Assembly (NCBI RefSeq): GCF_013401515.1
Contig: NZ_CP058529.1
Location: forward strand, 3,286,001 to 3,350,000
Origin: Halorarum halophilum
GTDB lineage: Archaea; Halobacteriota; Halobacteria; Halobacteriales; Haloferacaceae
Direction of reading: 5' to 3'
Length of the DNA: 64,000 nucleotides
Shown: piece by piece, positions 26,173 through 35,043 of the stretch
Numbering within the stretch: the first letter of the stretch is position 1
How the letters are laid out: each line of letters opens with the position of its first letter
Position numbers and translations under genes: made by a program
The notes under the pieces: model-generated
Seen by the model: the letters and a program-made list of their open reading frames with translations, nothing else
What the model was told of the DNA's origin: nothing
Database searches by the model: none

Positions 26173-27327
26173 TCACTCCGTCGACGCCGATTCCGAACGC
26201 GCGTCGAACACCGCGTCGGCCAGCGTGTTCCGGTGGAGTTCGTTCGGGCCGCCGGCGATGGTGAGCAGCCGCGCGTCGCGGAGGTAGCGCTCCACGTGGT
26301 GTTCGTTCGTGTACCCCTTCCCGCCGTGGAGCTGGAGCGCGTCGTTCGCGTTCTCGACGGCCGACTCCGTCGCGCGGATCTTCGCCATGCTCAGCTCCCG
26401 GCCGACGTCCGCCCCGCGATCGGCTCGTGCGGCCGCGCGGAGGGTCAACAGCCGGGCTGCGTCGACCCGCTCCGCCATCTCCGCGACCCGCCAGCGGACG
26501 CCCTGGAAGTCGCCGACCGGCTGGTCGAACTGCTCGCGTTCGCTCGTGTACGCGACCGTGTCCTCGAGCGCCGCCCGCGCGATGCCGACCCCGCGTGCGG
26601 GGACGTTCACGCCGGTCTTGACCTCCCCGCGCTGGACGTACGCCTCGCCCTCCTCGCCGACGAGTCGGTCCGCAGGGACTCGCACGTCGTCGAGGCGGAC
26701 CCGGGGCGACTTCACGCTCCAGGCGCCGAGCGTCTGCCACTCCTCCTCCACCTCGAACGCGTCGGTCGGGACGAGGAACGCGCTCACGTTGTTGGGGGCG
26801 TCCCCGTCGGGACCGGTCTTCGCGTAGGTGAGGACGACGTCGGCGTCGAGGAAGTTCGTCACCCACTCCTTGTGGCCGTTCAGGACCCACTCGTCGCCGT
26901 CGCGCTCGGCGGTCGTCTCCATCGCGAGCTTGTCGCTCCCGGCGTTCGCCTCGCTGAGCCCGAGCGCGCCGACCCGGTCGAACGTCGCCATCCCCGGCAG
27001 GAACGTCTCCCTCTGCGCGTCGGTGCCGAACCGCTCGACGACGGCGGCGACGCCCAGGTGGAGCGCCGTCGCGCTGGCGACCGACATGAGCCCGGCCGCG
27101 AGCTCCTCGGTCACGAGCGCGAGTTCGACCAGCCCCTCCCCGCGACCGCCGTACTCCTCGGGGATGGTGAGTCCGGTCAGGCGACGTTCCCCGAGTTCCT
27201 CGAGGATCTCGTCGGGGTACTCCCCGTTCCAGTCGAGTTCGATCGCCGCCGGGCGGATCTCCTCCCGGGTGAACGCCCGGACGTCCTCACGCAACGCCCG
27301 CTGATCGTCGGTGAGCCGGAAGTCCAT
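26173..27327 (-). CDS. Acyl-CoA dehydrogenase family flavoprotein
   Basis: About 384 residues with the ACAD layout: N-terminal helices (MDFRLTDDQRALREDVRAF), the FAD/substrate motif GLSEANAGSDKLAM, NGHKEWVTN, and the C-terminal GGKGYTNEHHVERYLRDAR. It would oxidise the alpha-beta bond of an acyl-CoA and pass electrons to ETF. In a hand comparison the catalytic Glu of the MCAD type (Y-E-G-T) is replaced by AGGPNE, and the alternative Glu of isovaleryl/long-chain enzymes (L-E-R) also seems absent (GVNVPARG), so the chemistry may differ. The ATG at 27327 is the normal family start; the upstream extension is Arg/Pro-rich. It is divergent from an Lrp-type regulator with a shared 9-bp promoter motif. 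Confidence 0.88.
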   Translation of the reverse strand: MDFRLTDDQRALREDVRAFTREEIRPAAIELDWNGEYPDEILEELGERRLTGLTIPEEYGGRGEGLVELALVTEELAAGLMSVASATALHLGVAAVVERFGTDAQRETFLPGMATFDRVGALGLSEANAGSDKLAMETTAERDGDEWVLNGHKEWVTNFLDADVVLTYAKTGPDGDAPNNVSAFLVPTDAFEVEEEWQTLGAWSVKSPRVRLDDVRVPADRLVGEEGEAYVQRGEVKTGVNVPARGVGIARAALEDTVAYTSEREQFDQPVGDFQGVRWRVAEMAERVDAARLLTLRAAARADRGADVGRELSMAKIRATESAVENANDALQLHGGKGYTNEHHVERYLRDARLLTIAGGPNELHRNTLADAVFDARSESASTE

Positions 27328-27346
27328 ATCGGCAATCTCTCGTCGG

Positions 27347-27448
27347 ACAATGAAAGGCCTTGCCGGCCGTGTGGGGTGCGTTCGGTCCCTCGTTCGAGAC
27401 CTGTCCGATGTCGGCGACGACACGACGACTAAGGGTACGTTTCATTGT
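27347..27448. promoter_or_regulatory. Divergent promoter region with inverted TTTCATTGT copies
   Basis: TTTCATTGT occurs on the plus strand at 27440-27448, 30-38 bp before the regulator's ATG, and in inverse orientation (ACAATGAAA, 27347-27355) 20-28 bp before the acyl-CoA dehydrogenase ATG. Both copies lie where a TATA box is expected. They may be matched weak promoters or binding sites of the Lrp-type protein. Confidence 0.45.
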
Positions 27449-27477
27449 GCAGGAGGGTCTATTGCTAGCACCCCCCC

Positions 27478-27951
27478 ATGGCTGGTCTCGATCAAGTCGA
27501 CCGCGGGATCCTGTACCTGCTCCAGCGAGACGCGCGCAACAGCACCACGGCGGGGATCGGCGAGGCGCTCGGCGTCTCCTCGACCACGGTCGGGAACCGG
27601 ATCAACAACCTCGAGAACGAGAACGTCATCACGGGGTACCTGCCGACGGTCGACTACGAACGGATGGGGCTCGATCATCACCTGCTCGTCGTCGCGACGG
27701 TACCGTTCGGCGACCGCGAACGCCTCGCCGACGAGGCGCTCGAGGTTCGCGGCGTCGTGAACGTTCGGGAACTGTTGACCCACCGCCGGAACCTCACCGT
27801 CGAACTCGTCGGAACGGCGCGCAGCGACGTCGAGGCGGCGCTCACCGAACTCGGCGAACTCGGCCTCGAAATCGCCAGCGTCGATATGCTCAAGCGCGAA
27901 CTCGACCAACCCGTGGACCACTTCGGCAGCGACGTCGTCGACGGGAACTGA
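27478..27951 (+). CDS. Lrp/AsnC-family transcriptional regulator
   Basis: A 157-residue protein with an N-terminal helix-turn-helix (LDQVDRGILYLLQRDARNS...IGEALGVSSTTVGNRINNLE) and a C-terminal RAM-like ligand-binding domain (HLLVVATVPFGDRERL...VELVGTARSDVEAAL). Haloarchaeal relatives respond to amino acids or control metabolic enzymes. Being divergent from the acyl-CoA dehydrogenase gene over a 150-bp gap, it probably regulates that gene and itself. Confidence 0.9.
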   Translation: MAGLDQVDRGILYLLQRDARNSTTAGIGEALGVSSTTVGNRINNLENENVITGYLPTVDYERMGLDHHLLVVATVPFGDRERLADEALEVRGVVNVRELLTHRRNLTVELVGTARSDVEAALTELGELGLEIASVDMLKRELDQPVDHFGSDVVDGN

Positions 27952-28071
27952 CCGACTCGGACGATTTCCGCTTCACCCGTTCGTTCCCGGAAATCGGACG
28001 GGAGTAATGCGCCACGCTTGCAAATGTAAATTATAGAGTAGGTTTATCCGTGATGGGCGGCTTCTCACAGT

Positions 28072-28344
28072 GTGAGTGCTTCGACGATGGGGAAGGTAAG
28101 TAACGCTGTAGTGGAACGAGTTGCGAAGGCCGAGAACGTCGATCCGCGGGAGCTGAACGTCTCGCTCTACGAGGTGATCGACCCTGACGCGCTGGACGCC
28201 CTGTTCGCGCCGACGTGCAACGGTCCCCGACCGGTCGGGAAGATCACGTTCGAATTCTGCGGCCACACGGTGGTCGTCACCGGGGATCGGACGGTCTCGC
28301 TGGCCGACGAGCGATCGGCCGCTGTGAGTCCCACCGACGACTGA
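28072..28344 (+). CDS. HalOD1 output-domain protein
   Basis: A 90-residue stand-alone HalOD1 domain, a haloarchaeal module thought to act as an output or regulatory domain. Typical features are VSNAVVERVAKAENVDP, LYEVIDPDALDALF and ITFEFCGHTVVVTGDRTV. The GTG at 28072 is chosen because GTTTATC lies about 28 bp upstream; an ATG at 28087 would give 85 residues. Molecular role unknown. Confidence 0.85.
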   Translation: MSASTMGKVSNAVVERVAKAENVDPRELNVSLYEVIDPDALDALFAPTCNGPRPVGKITFEFCGHTVVVTGDRTVSLADERSAAVSPTDD

Positions 28345-28390
28345 TTTCGCCGCTCCGAGGGGAGATAGTTCGGCGACGGCTGGACCTCGG

Positions 28391-28888
28391 TTACACCGGC
28401 AGCGAGTCGACGACGGTCGTGAGCGTCGGGTTCCGGAGGAGCTCGGCACGGCCGACGTGGACGAGACCGGCGACGACCGCCAGTTCGAACGCCGTGACGA
28501 GCAGCGTGACGACGTCGGCCCACTTGCTCGTGACGGGGACGCCGACGGGGATGTCGTACATCTCGGGGTAGGGGTACAGCACGGCCATCCCCTTGACGTT
28601 GCCCAACAGGTCGAGCGCGTAGTGGGTCGCGATGCCCAGCCAGACGTACTGGAGGTTCCCCGTGTAGTAGGGGAAGGCGACGAAGATGGCCAGCACCCAG
28701 ACGTTGTGGAACGTCTTCCGGTGGGTGCCGAACTCCGTGTCGATGTCGGGAAACAGCGCGCCGAGGACGATCGGGATCCCGACCACGAACACGCTCCGGA
28801 GGGTCGCGATCGACCCGGACGGCTCGAGCAGGTAGCCGATCCCGGCGCCGAGCAGGACCGCGTTGACGATGTGGCCTCGCTTGTTCAT
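28391..28888 (-). CDS. YdjM-type membrane metal-dependent hydrolase
   Basis: A 165-residue protein with about four transmembrane helices and the family histidine motifs HRKTFHN and THYALDLLG, with DID in LFPDIDTEFG. This matches the YdjM/LexA-regulated inner-membrane hydrolase family, thought to bind a metal at the membrane surface; the substrate is unknown. It is convergent with the HalOD1 gene. Confidence 0.85.
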   Translation of the reverse strand: MNKRGHIVNAVLLGAGIGYLLEPSGSIATLRSVFVVGIPIVLGALFPDIDTEFGTHRKTFHNVWVLAIFVAFPYYTGNLQYVWLGIATHYALDLLGNVKGMAVLYPYPEMYDIPVGVPVTSKWADVVTLLVTAFELAVVAGLVHVGRAELLRNPTLTTVVDSLPV

Positions 28889-28996
28889 CGAGTCGGTCCC
28901 CTCTCGGGCAACCGGTGATAGGACTCTTCCGGCTCGTCGTCCGACGCGCGTCAGACGAACGGGGTGGCAACTGCCCTCGACACGGCGGTTCGTCCG

Positions 28997-30295
28997 CTAT
29001 CGGTCCCGCGCGACGACGGTCCCCCGCTCACCGACCGCGACCGCGCGCGACTGGCCGATGGCGACGCTCCGGAGGTCGCCCGCCGCGGGTGGGAACGTCC
29101 GCGTCCAGTCGCCGTCCGAATCCGATCGGCCGTGGAGCGCGTCGTCCCCGCAGGCGATGGCCGCTCCACCGGCACGTGAGACGGCGTGCAGCGGCCCGTC
29201 GGCGAGGTCGAGCGGCGTCCAGTTCGACCCGTCGTACCGGTGGAGGACGCCGTCGTCGGCGCTGACGAGACAGTCGCCCTCGCCCGCCGTCGCGACGTCC
29301 GTGAGCGTCCCGTCGGCGTCGACGCCGACCGTCCGGAAGGAGCGCCCGTCCGTCGTCTCGAACACGCCGTCGTTCGTGTCGCAGAGGTGGCCGGCTTCGG
29401 GAGTGGCGAGCGTCGCCCCGCTCAGGCTCGACCCGCTCCCGGGCGTTATGGGGTCCTCCCAGACGACGTCGCCGTCGCGGTACCTGCCGCGGAGCGCCTC
29501 GCCGGAGCCGTTCACGAGGAGGACCGTCTCCTCGCCGGCCTCCCCCGCGACGGCGACGTCCGTCCAGGTGTCGGTCACGCCGTCCGGCGCGGAGTGGTCG
29601 ACGTGGCGACCGGATCCGACGTCGAGGCGACCGAGCGCGCCGCCGTCGCCCGCGAACCAGACCGCACCGCCGTCCCCCGTCTCCGACGCGCCCCGGAGCG
29701 TGTTCGCGTCCGCGCCCGGCCCGCTCTCGAGGAGCACGTCCCACTCGTCGTCGCCTGCGACGACGACGCCACCGGCGCCGACCGCGACGGCGCGCCCATC
29801 GGCGAGCGCGACGTCGTGGAGCGTCGCTTCGGTGGGGACGTCGACGGCGGACCAGTCGTCGGGCGTCCCGGCTCCGGTATCCCCGCCGCCGTCTTCGTCA
29901 TCACCGCCGCCCTCGTCACCCTCGCCGCCAACATCGTCCTTCCTGCCGTCGACTTCGACATCCGCCCGGTCGAGGTCCGCGCCGGCGGGCTCAGCCGTCA
30001 TACCCGCGTCCGTCCGTTCCCCGTGACCGCCCTCCGTACTTGCCTCGCCGCCGGCGACCCCCGCCGACGACTCTGTCCGGACAGGTCCATCGGCCGGCGC
30101 CTCCGCCTCCGGTGCCCCGTTCCCGGTGAGGTAGAGGACGATCGGCGGGAGGAGGTACGCCGCGATGGCCAGCGCCGCGAACCCGCGGTGGACGAACGTG
30201 AGCGTGCCCAGCGCGGTCATCGCCGCCGCCGCGAGCGCGTGAACCCACGTCCGCGCATACCCGCGAACGAACGTCGGGACGTCCTGGCGGCTCAT
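28997..30295 (-). CDS. Membrane-anchored beta-propeller protein with acidic linker
   Basis: About 432 residues. Two hydrophobic segments near the N-terminus (ALAAAAMTALGTLTFVH and ALAIAAYLLPPIVLYLT) are followed by about 100 residues of Asp/Glu/Gly low-complexity sequence. The C-terminal 270 residues consist of about six short blades with the pattern 'x-D-V-A-x-A-x-G-x-x-x-x-V-x-x-D-G' (for example LHDVALADGRAVAVGAGG and LRSVAIGQSRAVAVGERG). These resemble BNR/Ycf48-like propellers. Role unknown, probably binding on the cell surface. The ATG at 30295 starts with MSRQDVPTF; the longer frame to 30400 is rejected because it overlaps the region divergent to the next gene. Confidence 0.75.
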   Translation of the reverse strand: MSRQDVPTFVRGYARTWVHALAAAAMTALGTLTFVHRGFAALAIAAYLLPPIVLYLTGNGAPEAEAPADGPVRTESSAGVAGGEASTEGGHGERTDAGMTAEPAGADLDRADVEVDGRKDDVGGEGDEGGGDDEDGGGDTGAGTPDDWSAVDVPTEATLHDVALADGRAVAVGAGGVVVAGDDEWDVLLESGPGADANTLRGASETGDGGAVWFAGDGGALGRLDVGSGRHVDHSAPDGVTDTWTDVAVAGEAGEETVLLVNGSGEALRGRYRDGDVVWEDPITPGSGSSLSGATLATPEAGHLCDTNDGVFETTDGRSFRTVGVDADGTLTDVATAGEGDCLVSADDGVLHRYDGSNWTPLDLADGPLHAVSRAGGAAIACGDDALHGRSDSDGDWTRTFPPAAGDLRSVAIGQSRAVAVGERGTVVARDR

Positions 30296-30435
30296 TGTCC
30301 CCCCTAGCGGGTCGCAGTAGTCATGTCTTGCGGGCGGGACGGACGTGGTGGTGCGGCTCCAGCCGTCGTCCGACCGCTGCCGCCGTGCCGACGGGGACAC
30401 ATATGTAACCCCGGTTCGAACTCCGCTCGTCTACC

Positions 30436-31785
30436 ATGGTGTCCCCCCGTGACGGCCGACAGCCCGACTCCCCGTGGACGAGCAGGCGACGGCTCCTCCG
30501 GCGGGCCGGCGTCGGGGCGACCGTCGGGCTCGCCGGCTGTACCTCCCTCCTGAGCCGTCCGACCGGGTACGACCGGCCCCAGGCGGACTTCGACCCCGAG
30601 GTCCTCCCGTACGACGAGACGTACCCCGGCGACGGGGTCACGATGTTCCGTCGCGGCCTCCGTCGGCTCGGCTACTACCCCGACGCGGTCGTCCCCGACG
30701 CCGTGACGGTCGACTGGCAGCGCCCCGTCAACTACGACGACCATACGGCGGCCAAGGCGAGCCCCCGCCCAACGCCCGACGGCGGGACCGTCCTGATCCC
30801 GTCCGACACCGGTCGCGTCCACGCGGTGACGCCGACGGGCGAACAGCGCTGGACGGCCGAGACCGGGGCGACGCGGATGGGCATCCACGGCACGCCGACG
30901 ATCGTCGACGGCATCGCATTCATCGGCGGCTACGACGGTGACCTCTACGCGTTCGACGTCGAGACAGGCGAGACGGTCTGGCGGACGAGGCGGTGGGCGC
31001 TGGACGGGTCGATCGCGATCGGGTCGAGCCCCGCCTACTGGGACGGCGTCGTCTACGTGGTCGCGGAGTACAGCACCCCGGACGCGGGGACGATGTGGGC
31101 CATCGACGCGGAGACGGGCCGACCGATGTGGTGCGACGACAGGCTCCTCGGCATGCCCCACCCGTCGACGGCGATCGACCCGGTCTCCGAGCGCCTGGTC
31201 ACCGGGTCGAACGACGGCGTCGTCTACTGCTGGGAGTTCCCCTCGATGGAGTTCGCCTGGGAGTTCCAGACTGACGGCCACGTCAAGGGGACGACCCCGC
31301 TGTACGACGGGAGCGCGTTCGTCGGCTCCTGGGACGGCAACGTCTACCGGCTCGACCTGGAGGACGGCGCCGAGCGGTGGCGGTTCGAGACCGGCGAGGT
31401 GGTCATGTCGAACCCGGGGATCGACCCCGACGCGGGGGTCGTCTACGTCGGGGGCGACGACCACCGCGTGCACGCACTGGACGCCGACACCGGCGAGGAA
31501 CTGTGGGCGCGGAACGTAGGCGGCCACGTCATCGGCTCGCTGACGGTCACCGCCGAGTCGGTCCTGGTCGGCTCGTACGACGCGCACCTCTACGCGCTCG
31601 ACAAGGGAACGGGGACGGTCCGCTGGCGCGTCCGGAACAACGGCCACGTCACGAGCGAGGCGGTCCCCCACGACGGGCGCATCTTCTACGCCGAACGCGC
31701 CGTCTTCTCTGGCGAGCGGGACGGGAACGACGAGCCGGTTGCCGAGACGCCCGGACACGCGTACTGCCTGGTTCCCGACGAGTGA
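30436..31785 (+). CDS. PQQ-like beta-propeller repeat lipoprotein, Tat-exported
   Basis: A 449-residue protein with a Tat motif (SRRRLLRRAG), lipobox (LAGC) and then about seven blades with the PQQ-type signature (AFDVETGETVW, AIDAETGRPMW, RLDLEDGAERW, ALDADTGEELWA, ALDKGTGTVRW). It should be anchored on the outside of the cell. Similar proteins in haloarchaea have no proven enzyme activity. It has an ATATG-TAAC TATA-like element about 32 bp upstream and is divergent from the other propeller gene. It shares fold and export route with the protein at 275-1459. Confidence 0.87.
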   Translation: MVSPRDGRQPDSPWTSRRRLLRRAGVGATVGLAGCTSLLSRPTGYDRPQADFDPEVLPYDETYPGDGVTMFRRGLRRLGYYPDAVVPDAVTVDWQRPVNYDDHTAAKASPRPTPDGGTVLIPSDTGRVHAVTPTGEQRWTAETGATRMGIHGTPTIVDGIAFIGGYDGDLYAFDVETGETVWRTRRWALDGSIAIGSSPAYWDGVVYVVAEYSTPDAGTMWAIDAETGRPMWCDDRLLGMPHPSTAIDPVSERLVTGSNDGVVYCWEFPSMEFAWEFQTDGHVKGTTPLYDGSAFVGSWDGNVYRLDLEDGAERWRFETGEVVMSNPGIDPDAGVVYVGGDDHRVHALDADTGEELWARNVGGHVIGSLTVTAESVLVGSYDAHLYALDKGTGTVRWRVRNNGHVTSEAVPHDGRIFYAERAVFSGERDGNDEPVAETPGHAYCLVPDE

Positions 31786-31830
31786 CGGGTTCGGGCCGGT
31801 GACGGTGGCGGGGTCCGTCGCGCAAGTCGG

Positions 31831-32739
31831 CTACTCGTCGGGGCCTCCCGCCCGAATCTCCACGACGGGGGCGTTCGCTCGCTGGATGAGTGCATCGAGT
31901 AGCGACTCGGTCAGGTACGACCGCAGCCCGCTCGACTCCCGGACGCCGAGGACGATCAGGTCGACGCGCTCGGTCGTCGTGTAGTCCGAGACGACCTCGT
32001 CGACGGGACCGAAGCCGGTGAGGGTCTCCAGCTGGACGCCCCTCCGTTCCGCGATCCCGCGCGCCCGGTCCAGGATCTCCTCGCTCCGCTCGCGCTGTTC
32101 GCCCACCCAGGCCGAGCGGTCTGCCTCGTCGTCGGTCCACTTCCGGATCGCGCTTCCGCGCTTGTGGGAGTCGACGTGCATCGCGACGACGTCGAGGTCG
32201 GGGAACGTGTCGCAGGCCCACTCGAGCCCGATCTCGGCGCTCGGCGAGCCGTCGAACGGCACGAGCACCCGTCGCGGCCCCTCCGCCGGTCGCTCGACCC
32301 ACGACTCGCGGACGCTCACCGCCGGCACGTCCGAGGACCTGACCAGTCGCTCGTAGATGTCCCCGGCGAGCACCGCATCGATACGGGACCGCCCGTGGCG
32401 ACCGACGACGACGAAGTCGGGGTCGTACTGGTCGTGGTAGTCGACGATCGCCCGGTTGACGCGGCCGAACCCGAGTCGGGGTTCGGTCGAGACGCCGTAC
32501 TCGCCCGCGATCCCCGACGCCCGGGCGAACACGTCCTCCGCGTACTCGGTCCGGGAGTCGATCCACTCCTCGAACTCGTCCGTCGTGTTCCCCCACCCCG
32601 TGGCCGCGGTCGGGTCGGTGTGGGAGTCGATCACGAAGAGGACGGCGATCTCGTCGTCCGGGAACGTGGAGCACGCGAACCGGAGCGCGCGCTCCGAACG
32701 GGGCGTGTCGTTGAAGCCGACGAAGACGTTTCGGGTCAT
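31831..32739 (-). CDS. Tandem UspA-domain protein
   Basis: A 302-residue protein with two universal stress domains. Domain 1 (about 1-145) keeps the nucleotide-binding glycines (VVGRHGRSRIDAVLAGDIYERL). Domain 2 (about 155-295; VLVPFDGSPSAEIGLEWA) has a degenerate loop (LGVRESSGLRSYLTESLLDAL). One active and one decayed site is common in tandem UspA proteins. Function unknown beyond stress or energy sensing. Confidence 0.9.
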   Translation of the reverse strand: MTRNVFVGFNDTPRSERALRFACSTFPDDEIAVLFVIDSHTDPTAATGWGNTTDEFEEWIDSRTEYAEDVFARASGIAGEYGVSTEPRLGFGRVNRAIVDYHDQYDPDFVVVGRHGRSRIDAVLAGDIYERLVRSSDVPAVSVRESWVERPAEGPRRVLVPFDGSPSAEIGLEWACDTFPDLDVVAMHVDSHKRGSAIRKWTDDEADRSAWVGEQRERSEEILDRARGIAERRGVQLETLTGFGPVDEVVSDYTTTERVDLIVLGVRESSGLRSYLTESLLDALIQRANAPVVEIRAGGPDE

Positions 32740-32837
32740 GGGGTTCCGTCCGTAGCTATCGGCCCGAACGACGGTAAATGGGGGTGCCGCCGGCCGGCGC
32801 GTCCGCGATCGGCCTCGCCGTGTGAACCCGTACCATC

Positions 32838-33578
32838 ATGCCGCCCCAGTTCGTACCGACGGGTATGAGCGGAGGCATCACCGAGGCCGGGACCCGGCTG
32901 ACGCTCGACCTGTGGCATCCCAACTGCTGGGCGATCCAGGCGACCGAGGGGCGGCCCGGCGGGATCCTGGCACACGCGGTCTACGACACGCCGGTGATGG
33001 GGACTGCGACGGTCAACGGGCTGTTCACCGCGTACGGCGACACCGAAGCGGAGGTGGAGGCGCTCCTCGGGGAGGTCGACTCGTCGGCGCTCACGGAGAC
33101 GCTCAACGAACTCCACACGAGCTTCGACACCCGGAGGCAGCGCGTCGTGCCCGGCACCGTCTCCCGGGAGTTCTTCCTCGAGTACGACCCGAACGACATG
33201 ATCTGTCCCCTGCTGCTCGAACACGGGTTCGTCCACAGCGCGCCCTGCAGGATCGAGGATGGGCGGGAGTACTGGGACGTTCGCTACGCCGGCGAGCGCG
33301 GCGAGATCGACTCACAGATCGACGCGGTCCGCGAGAAGACCGGTGCCGAAATCGAGATCGCGAGCATCGGGTCGGTCGGTCGGGAGTCGCCCCGCGCCCG
33401 CCGACTCGACACGTTGACCTCGAGCCAGCGGGAGGTCTTCGAACTCGCGCGCGACCGTGGGTACTACGAGTGGCCACGCGAGGTCTCGACCCGCGAGCTG
33501 GCGGACGAACTGGACATCTCGAAGACGACGCTGCTCGAACACCTGCGGACGGCGGAGACGAAGATTCTGGACCCGTAA
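32838..33578 (+). CDS. HTH-10 (Bat-type) transcriptional regulator
   Basis: About 246 residues (237 if it starts at the ATG at 32865). The N-terminal 180 residues are a haloarchaeal sensor-like region with conserved Cys/His (WHPNCWAIQ, DMICPLLLEHGF, SAPCRI). The C-terminus is the bacterio-opsin activator-type helix-turn-helix (LTSSQREVFELARDRGYYEWPREVSTRELADEL, split here by a loop). Members regulate diverse genes; the target is unknown but the amino-acid importer genes start 166 bp downstream on the same strand. The Cys/His content of the N-terminal region could bind metal (inference). Confidence 0.88.
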   Translation: MPPQFVPTGMSGGITEAGTRLTLDLWHPNCWAIQATEGRPGGILAHAVYDTPVMGTATVNGLFTAYGDTEAEVEALLGEVDSSALTETLNELHTSFDTRRQRVVPGTVSREFFLEYDPNDMICPLLLEHGFVHSAPCRIEDGREYWDVRYAGERGEIDSQIDAVREKTGAEIEIASIGSVGRESPRARRLDTLTSSQREVFELARDRGYYEWPREVSTRELADELDISKTTLLEHLRTAETKILDP

Positions 33579-33744
33579 CCCCGACTCGCCGCAGGGTACC
33601 GACCCGGAACGAGACGGGGCGAACCAGGCGTCGCTCGAACCCGCTGAACGTCCGATCCGGGGACACGTGTCGGGTCGCCCACGGTTACACCCGACCATGG
33701 TCGGCTAGGGGTATTTCCTGTTCTCCGGGAGACTGTCGAGTGTC

Positions 33745-35040
33745 ATGATACCGAATGGCACGAACACTGCTGATCGCAGGACGTTTCTCAAGGTCGCCGG
33801 TGCCGGGGGACTCACCGCCACGGCGGGTTGTATCGGCCTCGGAGGGGACGGCGGGTCGGGCGATACGATCGTCTTCGGTCAGCCCGCGGCCCAGACCGGG
33901 GACTGGGACTTCCTCCAGCCCGGCGTCTCGCAGGCGACGGACGTCGCACGCCAACGCATCAACGACGCCGGCGGTCCGCTCGACAGGGAGGTCGAAGTGG
34001 TCCGACGGGACACCGCGGTCAACCCGGAGGAGGCCCGGACGGTGGTCACCCAGTTGGTCGACAACGACGACGCGGTAGCGCTGCTGGGGCTGTTCTCGAG
34101 CGAGATCAACCCGTTGTTCGACTTCCTACAGGAACAGGCCGTCCCGGTCGTGACGCCCTGGCCGGGGTCGGGCTTCCTGGACACCCGCGGGGGCGACCGG
34201 GGGACGCCGGGGAACATCGACGACGACGAGTGGATCTGGCGGACCGTCATCGGCGATACGGTCCACACCGGCGGCGGCGCGAGGCGCGCGCTCGACCAGG
34301 GTCACGACACCCTCGGCGTCATCAACGGCAACTCCGAGGGGGCGCGGAGCTGGGCCGACGGCTTCATCAGCGCCTACGAGGAGGGCGACGGCACCGTGGC
34401 CGAGCGGGTCGAGGTCGCTCTGGGCGAGTCGAACTACCAGTCCGCGCTCGACCGCCTGTTCCAGGCCGAGTTCAGTGCGTTCGCCGTGAGCATCCCCCTC
34501 GAGGACGCCACCACCCTGTTGAGCGACTGGGCCGACGGCGGCTACGGTCGCCAGCCCATCCTCTCGGACCCGCTCGCCCAGAACGACCTCGCGGAACAGG
34601 TCGGGAGCGACCTCGACGGCGCCTGGGCGGCCAGCCCCGGACAATCGGGTCCGAACTACGACACGTTCCTCGACGCCTACGAGGATGGCGGCGACGCCGA
34701 ACTCAACGGCTGGACGCCGCCGGCGTGGGACGCCATCAACGTGACCGCGCTGGCGATCGAGCGGGCCGGCGAGGCGACCCCCGAGGCCATCGAGCGCAAC
34801 CTCGGGCCGGTCAGTCGCGATGGCGGGACCGAGGTCGCCACGTTCGAGGAGGGGAAGGAGGCCCTGGCCGACGGGGACGAGATCAACTACACGGGCGCCG
34901 CCACGCCGGTGAACTTCACCGACTTCGGCAACGTGTTCGGTCCCGTCGCGATCAACGTCGCGAGCGGCGGGGAGTTCTCCCAGGAGGAGGTCATCCCGGC
35001 TGAGGACGTGCGTGCCCTCGTCCCCCAGGACGAGTACTGA
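33745..35040 (+). CDS. livK: Branched-chain-type amino-acid ABC importer, substrate-binding lipoprotein
   Basis: A 431-residue family 6-type periplasmic binding protein with a Tat motif (DRRTFLKVAG) and lipobox (TAGC). The mature part begins with IVFGQPAAQTG and shows RQRINDAGGPLDREVEVVRRD, typical for LivK/HAAT proteins. It captures an amino acid or related compound outside the cell for the permease genes that follow 3 bp downstream. A GTATTTCC element is about 30 bp before the ATG. The ligand is not defined by sequence; downstream oxidases suggest an amine or amino acid. Confidence 0.92.
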   Translation: MIPNGTNTADRRTFLKVAGAGGLTATAGCIGLGGDGGSGDTIVFGQPAAQTGDWDFLQPGVSQATDVARQRINDAGGPLDREVEVVRRDTAVNPEEARTVVTQLVDNDDAVALLGLFSSEINPLFDFLQEQAVPVVTPWPGSGFLDTRGGDRGTPGNIDDDEWIWRTVIGDTVHTGGGARRALDQGHDTLGVINGNSEGARSWADGFISAYEEGDGTVAERVEVALGESNYQSALDRLFQAEFSAFAVSIPLEDATTLLSDWADGGYGRQPILSDPLAQNDLAEQVGSDLDGAWAASPGQSGPNYDTFLDAYEDGGDAELNGWTPPAWDAINVTALAIERAGEATPEAIERNLGPVSRDGGTEVATFEEGKEALADGDEINYTGAATPVNFTDFGNVFGPVAINVASGGEFSQEEVIPAEDVRALVPQDEY

Positions 35041-35043
35041 TCG

